DNA from: Tumebacillus permanentifrigoris
GTDB taxonomy: Bacteria > Bacillota > Bacilli > Tumebacillales > Tumebacillaceae
Length of the DNA stretch: 64,000 nt
Assembly (NCBI RefSeq): GCF_003148565.1
Contig: NZ_QGGL01000010.1
Location: 53,669-117,668, forward strand
Direction of reading: 5' to 3'
This document shows, piece by piece, positions 60,143 to 64,000 of this stretch. The notes below the pieces were generated by a model. The model saw only the letters and a list, made by a program, of their open reading frames with translations, ran no database searches and was not told where the DNA came from. Made by a program: the position numbers and the translations under genes. Position 1 is the first letter of the stretch, and the number at the start of each line of letters is the position of its first letter.

Positions 60143-61786
60143 ATGAAAGCAAAATCCTGGCTGAATATCGGCTTGGCAATGACCATGCTGGCAACCGTTG
60201 GTCTCGTAGGTTGCGGTACCAAGGACTCTACTGACAACAGCACCGCTAGCAAAACCGACTCTACCCAAGAACTCAACCTCGCGCTGTCTGACGAGATCCC
60301 GACCATGGACCTCTCCAAGGCAACCAACGCGATTTCCTTCACCTTGTTTGCAAACATCAACGAAGGTCTGACCCGTCTGGACAAAGACGGCAAGGCTCAA
60401 CCGGCGCTTGCTGACAAGTGGGAAGTTTCCGCTGACGGCAAAACCTACACCTTCCACATCCGCGATGGCGTGAAGTGGTCCAATGGTGATCCGGTAACCG
60501 CAAAAGACTTCGAATACTCCTGGAAGCGCACCCTCGACCCGAAAACGGCTGCTGAGTACGCATTCATGGTGGCATGGGTCAAAGGCGGCGACGAATACAA
60601 CCAAGGCAAGGGCTCTGTTGACGAAGTTGGCGTAAAAGCCAAAGACGACAAAACGCTTGTCGTGGAACTGGTTAACCCGATCTCCTACTTCCCGGAACAG
60701 ATGGCCTTCCCGATCTTCTTTGCACAAAACGAGAAGTTCGTAACGGCAGCTGGCGACAAATACGGCGCAGAAGCTGACAAAGTTCTGAACAACGGTCCGT
60801 TCAAGTTTACCTCTTGGGTTCACGAGCAATCCGCAACCCTTGAGAAAAACGACACCTACTGGGATGCTTCCAAAGTCAAGCTGAAAAAAGTAAACTACCA
60901 AGTCGTCAAGGATTCCAACGCAGCGCTCAACCTGTACGAATCCGGCCAACTTGACCGTACTGGTCTCGTTCGTGACCAAGTTGACAACTACAAAGGCAAA
61001 CCGGAGTTCGCGACTCAACCAGAGTTGACCACCGGTTACATCCAATACAACCAAAAAGTTCCGGTTCTGAAAAACGCGAAAGTTCGCCAAGCTCTGACCT
61101 GGGCGATCGATGGCGACCAATACGCGGACGTTGTTTACCACAACGGTACCGTTGGCGCGACCGGCTACACCCCGAAAGGCATCTCCAACGGCCAAGGTGG
61201 CGACTTCACCAAGGATGTTGGCGACCTGATCAACCGCAAAGACAACAAAGCAAAAGCCAAGGCAACTCTGCAAGAAGGTCTGAAAGAAGCGGGCCTGACC
61301 GAGTTCCCGAAAATCAAGCTGCTCTCCGATGATGGTGACGTCGGTAAAAAATCGACCGAGTTCATCAAGGAACAATGGCGTCAAAACCTCGGCATCGATG
61401 TAGACATCGAAACCGTACCGTACAAACTGCGTCTGCAACGTTCGCACGGTCATGACTTCGACATGGTAGTTTCCCTGTGGGGCGCTGACTACAACGATCC
61501 GATGACCTTCCTCGACATGTTCATCACCGGCGGTTCCTTCAACGATCCGTCCTGGTCGAACGCGACCTACGATGAACTGATCAAAAACGGCAAGACCGAA
61601 GCAGATCCGAAAAAACGTATGACCTACCTGTACGATGCGGAGAAGCTCCTGATGAAGGAAATGCCGATCGGCCCGCTGTACTTCCGTGCCAAAGCATACG
61701 TCAACAAGCCGTACCTCAAGAACTTCCAATGGCGCGTATTTGGCCCGGACTACGAGCTCAAAGAAACCTACGTCGAAGGCAAGTAA
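60143..61786 (+). CDS. oligopeptide-binding lipoprotein 1 (OppA/DppE-type, SBP family 5)
   Basis: A 547-residue protein; ATG 60143 follows AAGGGGG, and the upstream frame extension is not coding. The lipoprotein signal has lipobox LVGC (Cys about residue 25). SBP family 5 signatures are FTLFANINEGLTRLDKDGKA and YTFHIRDGVKWSNGDPVTAK, then DFEYSWKRTLDPKTAAEYAF. It captures peptides for an Opp-type ABC importer, but no permease or ATPase gene is adjacent. It is about two-thirds identical by eye to the next gene. Optimised C-ending codons suggest high expression. Confidence 0.93.
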   Translation: MKAKSWLNIGLAMTMLATVGLVGCGTKDSTDNSTASKTDSTQELNLALSDEIPTMDLSKATNAISFTLFANINEGLTRLDKDGKAQPALADKWEVSADGKTYTFHIRDGVKWSNGDPVTAKDFEYSWKRTLDPKTAAEYAFMVAWVKGGDEYNQGKGSVDEVGVKAKDDKTLVVELVNPISYFPEQMAFPIFFAQNEKFVTAAGDKYGAEADKVLNNGPFKFTSWVHEQSATLEKNDTYWDASKVKLKKVNYQVVKDSNAALNLYESGQLDRTGLVRDQVDNYKGKPEFATQPELTTGYIQYNQKVPVLKNAKVRQALTWAIDGDQYADVVYHNGTVGATGYTPKGISNGQGGDFTKDVGDLINRKDNKAKAKATLQEGLKEAGLTEFPKIKLLSDDGDVGKKSTEFIKEQWRQNLGIDVDIETVPYKLRLQRSHGHDFDMVVSLWGADYNDPMTFLDMFITGGSFNDPSWSNATYDELIKNGKTEADPKKRMTYLYDAEKLLMKEMPIGPLYFRAKAYVNKPYLKNFQWRVFGPDYELKETYVEGK

Positions 61787-61803
61787 GCCATTGCCTTACA
61801 CAC

Positions 61804-61839
61804 AAAAAGTCGCCCGCAACATGCGGGCGGCTTTTTTTT
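61804..61839 (+). terminator. terminator after OppA-like gene 1
   Basis: The stem AGTCGCCCGC/GCGGGCGGCT and eight T. Confidence 0.88.
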
Positions 61840-61844
61840 CGTTG

Positions 61845-62054
61845 TCAGATCAAGGCGATCACCGGGCTCTCAAACCGCGACTGCAAAGCGGTCTGCAGGT
61901 GGTCGGGCGTGGAGAACGTATCAGTGCGCCCATAGGCATTTGTGAAGGTGATCTCTGCGCCACGTGCATCGACCGTATAGATCTGCCCATCGATGCTGAT
62001 CTGAAACAGCTCACGCGCCTGTAGACGGGCTTCCAAGTCGGACATCCAATCCAT
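61845..62054 (-). CDS. 69-residue conserved-looking small protein, unknown
   Basis: ATG 62054 lies 6-8 bases after AGGAGGTGT; ATG 62060 is too close to that site. The product (MDWMSDLEARLQARELFQIS, then DGQIYTVDARGAEITFTNAY) looks like a small alpha/beta fold with a short helix and a four-strand sheet. It is unrecognised. It sits between the two OppA genes on the opposite strand and shares the terminator region at its 3' end. Confidence 0.65.
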   Translation of the reverse strand: MDWMSDLEARLQARELFQISIDGQIYTVDARGAEITFTNAYGRTDTFSTPDHLQTALQSRFESPVIALI

Positions 62055-62189
62055 CCACATACACCTCCTCGCTCGATAGTGTGTCGCAAGCGGTTCTATT
62101 TTACAACGAGGTTACGTACATTGAGATAGGTAGTGACTGGAGTGAAAGTTTAAGTTAATTTTTACGTGATTTGAGGTTGAATTAAGTGC

Positions 62190-62218
62190 TTGATTTGCCC
62201 GCTTGTACATGCTATATT
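62190..62218 (+). promoter_or_regulatory. sigma-A promoter for OppA-like gene 2
   Basis: TTGATT, 17 bases, TATATT, 62 bases before the ATG. Confidence 0.68.
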
Positions 62219-62280
62219 GTTCGTGTAGACGAAATAATCACAAAAAACAGAAAAAAGACATTTTTTAGGGGGTTTCAAAA

Positions 62281-63927
62281 ATGAATGCAAAGAAATGGGT
62301 AGGTATCGGTCTTGCACTGACCATGCTCTCCAGTGTAGCGCTTGTTGGTTGTGGCTCCAAAGATGAAACGAAAAACGGCGATGCTCCGAAAGCTGCTGAT
62401 AAGCAAGAGATCAACCTGTCCCTGGGCGACGAAATTCCGTCCCTGGATAGCTCGAAAGCTACGGACAACATCGCGTTCAATATGCTCGGCCAAGTTATGG
62501 AAGGTCTGACCCGTATGGACAAAGACGGCAAAGCCATTCCGGGTGTCGCAAAGGAATGGAAAGTTTCTCCGGACGGCCTAACCTACACTTTCACCCTGCG
62601 TGACGACTCCAAGTGGTCTGACGGTACGAACGTTTCCGCAAAAGACTTCGAATACGCTTGGAAACGCACCCTCGATCCGAAAACCGCTTCCCAATACGCA
62701 TTCATGCTCGCATGGGTCAAAGGCGGCGAAGAATTCAACCAAGGTAAGGGCTCCGTTGATGAAGTCGGCGTAAAAGCAAAAGACGACAAAACTCTCGAAG
62801 TTGTCCTGAAAAACCCGGTTCCGTTCTTCGCAGAGCAGATGTCCTTCCCGCTGTTCTACCCGCAAAAGAAAGCGTTCGTAGAATCTGCAGGCGCGAAATA
62901 CGGCGGCGACGCAGACAAAGTTCTGTTCAACGGTCCGTTCAAAATGACCGCTTGGGTACATGAGCAATCTGCAACCCTTGAGAAAAACGACAACTACTGG
63001 AACAAGGCTTCCGTCAAACTGGAGAAGGCGAACTACCAAGTCGTCAAAGACTCCGGCGCACTGGAAAACCTCTACCAAGCAGGCCAACTGGATCGCATCG
63101 GCCTCGTTCGCGACCAAGTAGACCGTTACAAAGACTCCAAAGAATTCGGCACCGTTCCGGAGTTGACCAACGGCTACATCCAGTACAACGAAAAAGTAAA
63201 AGCGCTGACCAGTGCAAAGGTTCGTAAAGCTCTGACCTACGCAATCGACGGCGATCAATATGCTGACATCGTTTACCACAACGGTACCAAAGGCGCGACC
63301 GGCTTCGTACCGACCGGTACTTCCAACGGTAACGGCGGCGACTTCCGCGCAGACAACGGCGACCTGATCAAGCGCAAAGACAACGCTGGCAAAGCAAAAG
63401 CTCTGCTCGCAGAAGGCCTCAAAGAAGTGGGCCTGTCCGAAATGCCGAAAATCAAGTTGCTCTCTGACGACGGCGACGTCTCCAAAAAAGCTTCTGAGTT
63501 CCTCAAAGAACAATGGCGTCAAAACCTCGGCGTTGATGTTGAAGTCGAGAACGTTCCGTTCAAGTTGCGCCTGAAGCGCACCACCGACCGCGATTACGAT
63601 ATGGTTGTCTCGCTGTGGGGTGCTGACTACAACGATCCGATGACGTTCCTCGACATGTGGGTCACGGGTGGCGACTTCAACGAAAACGGCTACTCCAACC
63701 CGAAGTATGACGATCTCGTTCACGCTGCACAAAAGGAATCCGATTCCAAGAAGCGTATGCAAGCTCTGTACGATGCAGAGAAAATCCTCATGGAAGATAT
63801 GCCGGTTGGCCCGATCTTCTTCCGCGCATCTGCAGTTATCACCAAACCGTACGTCAAAGGCTGGGTTTCCCATGTATCCGCTCCGTCTTCCGACCTGTCC
63901 GGCGTTTCCATTCAAGGCAAAGAGTAA
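62281..63927 (+). CDS. oligopeptide-binding lipoprotein 2 (OppA/DppE-type, SBP family 5)
   Basis: A 548-residue paralogue of the previous lipoprotein, with lipobox LVGC in SSVALVGCGSKDE. Family core: LGQVMEGLTRMDKDGKAIPG, WKVSPDGLTYTFTLRDDSKW, and near-identical stretches with gene 1 (GKGSVDEVGVKAKDDKTL; IKLLSDDGDV). TTTAGGGGG lies before the ATG. In Bacillales such proteins also import Phr-type signal peptides, which is relevant to the two pro-peptide systems here, though that link is only inferred. Confidence 0.93.
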   Translation: MNAKKWVGIGLALTMLSSVALVGCGSKDETKNGDAPKAADKQEINLSLGDEIPSLDSSKATDNIAFNMLGQVMEGLTRMDKDGKAIPGVAKEWKVSPDGLTYTFTLRDDSKWSDGTNVSAKDFEYAWKRTLDPKTASQYAFMLAWVKGGEEFNQGKGSVDEVGVKAKDDKTLEVVLKNPVPFFAEQMSFPLFYPQKKAFVESAGAKYGGDADKVLFNGPFKMTAWVHEQSATLEKNDNYWNKASVKLEKANYQVVKDSGALENLYQAGQLDRIGLVRDQVDRYKDSKEFGTVPELTNGYIQYNEKVKALTSAKVRKALTYAIDGDQYADIVYHNGTKGATGFVPTGTSNGNGGDFRADNGDLIKRKDNAGKAKALLAEGLKEVGLSEMPKIKLLSDDGDVSKKASEFLKEQWRQNLGVDVEVENVPFKLRLKRTTDRDYDMVVSLWGADYNDPMTFLDMWVTGGDFNENGYSNPKYDDLVHAAQKESDSKKRMQALYDAEKILMEDMPVGPIFFRASAVITKPYVKGWVSHVSAPSSDLSGVSIQGKE

Positions 63928-63940
63928 TCTCGTTCGACCA

Positions 63941-63974
63941 GAAACCTCCGCTTCGCGCGGAGGTTTCTTTTTTT
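63941..63974 (+). terminator. terminator after OppA-like gene 2
   Basis: GAAACCTCCG/CGGAGGTTTC stem with a CG-rich loop and seven T. Confidence 0.88.
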
Positions 63975-64000
63975 GTATACTTATAGCGAAGGGAGTCGAT

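Noticed and set aside
60116-61729. 537-codon frame on the minus strand (and the similar 62578-63915)
   Set aside because: Both mirror the OppA genes at matching positions, so they arise from the codon bias of the paralogues.
1-64000. CRISPR arrays, tRNA, rRNA, insertion-sequence transposases, att sites
   Set aside because: No regularly spaced direct repeats with spacers, no cloverleaf with CCA end, no transposase-like proteins or flanking target duplications were seen by eye. A tRNAscan or ISfinder search would be the decisive test.

Overview
The window looks like a chromosomal segment of an endospore-forming, monoderm Firmicute of the order Bacillales. Support comes from spo0A, spoIVB, four alpha/beta-type small acid-soluble spore proteins with sigma-G-type promoters, strong AGGAGG ribosome sites and frequent GTG/TTG starts. 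Gene order (dxs, tlyA, nadK, argR, recN, spoIVB, then spo0A) and GC-rich codons fit the Alicyclobacillaceae. Tumebacillus is my best guess, but it is an inference.

Region 1 (1-17.7 kb) is the 3' part of an extracellular contractile injection system (eCIS, phage-tail-like, Afp/PVC type). One co-directional operon encodes a giant repeat protein (5' end outside the window), a LysM tube/baseplate protein, a hub (gpD/gp27-like), a spike (gp5/V-like), a gp25-like wedge, two baseplate-J wedges, a tail-protein-I-like subunit with a propeller, a conserved eCIS-neighbour protein and a DUF4157 'eCIS core' protein. Facing it are a membrane-anchored MORN-repeat protein and a DUF4280 PAAR-like tip protein. 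Sheath, tube and ATPase genes would lie upstream.

Region 2 (17.8-24.4 kb) is a three-gene operon: a TolC-like coiled-coil protein, a secreted coiled-coil protein with a copper-amine-oxidase-N (stalk) domain, and a multi-domain membrane protein ending in a nucleotide cyclase fold that has lost its catalytic residues.

Region 3 (24.5-36.1 kb) is the conserved housekeeping/sporulation block dxs-tlyA-nadK-argR-recN-spoIVB-[RND pump]-spo0A. spo0A is preceded by Spo0A boxes and a 17-codon leader ORF.

Region 4 (36.2-49.9 kb) is an accessory, mostly AT-richer island. It carries an EamA transporter with a leader peptide and a hairpin that masks its ribosome site, an RRNPP-type receptor with its own secreted pro-peptide, a second HTH-TPR regulator with a partner gene, several orphan genes, a candidate eCIS cargo metallopeptidase (45.5 kb) and a SulP transporter. 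Seven copies of a related terminator stem-loop are scattered through it.

Region 5 (50-64 kb) holds a Bcr/CflA exporter, a GNAT acetyltransferase, small conserved genes, an ion channel, a second RRNPP receptor/pro-peptide pair on the minus strand with a nearby Spo0A box, a spore gene cluster (one small unknown plus four SASPs), the helicase pcrA, and two tandem OppA-type lipoproteins, each with its own promoter and terminator.

No tRNA, rRNA, CRISPR array or transposase was recognised. The most notable candidates are the two receptor/pro-peptide quorum-sensing pairs, the translational-attenuation leader, the WR-repeat eCIS protein, the distant cargo candidate, and the pseudo-cyclase operon next to the eCIS.
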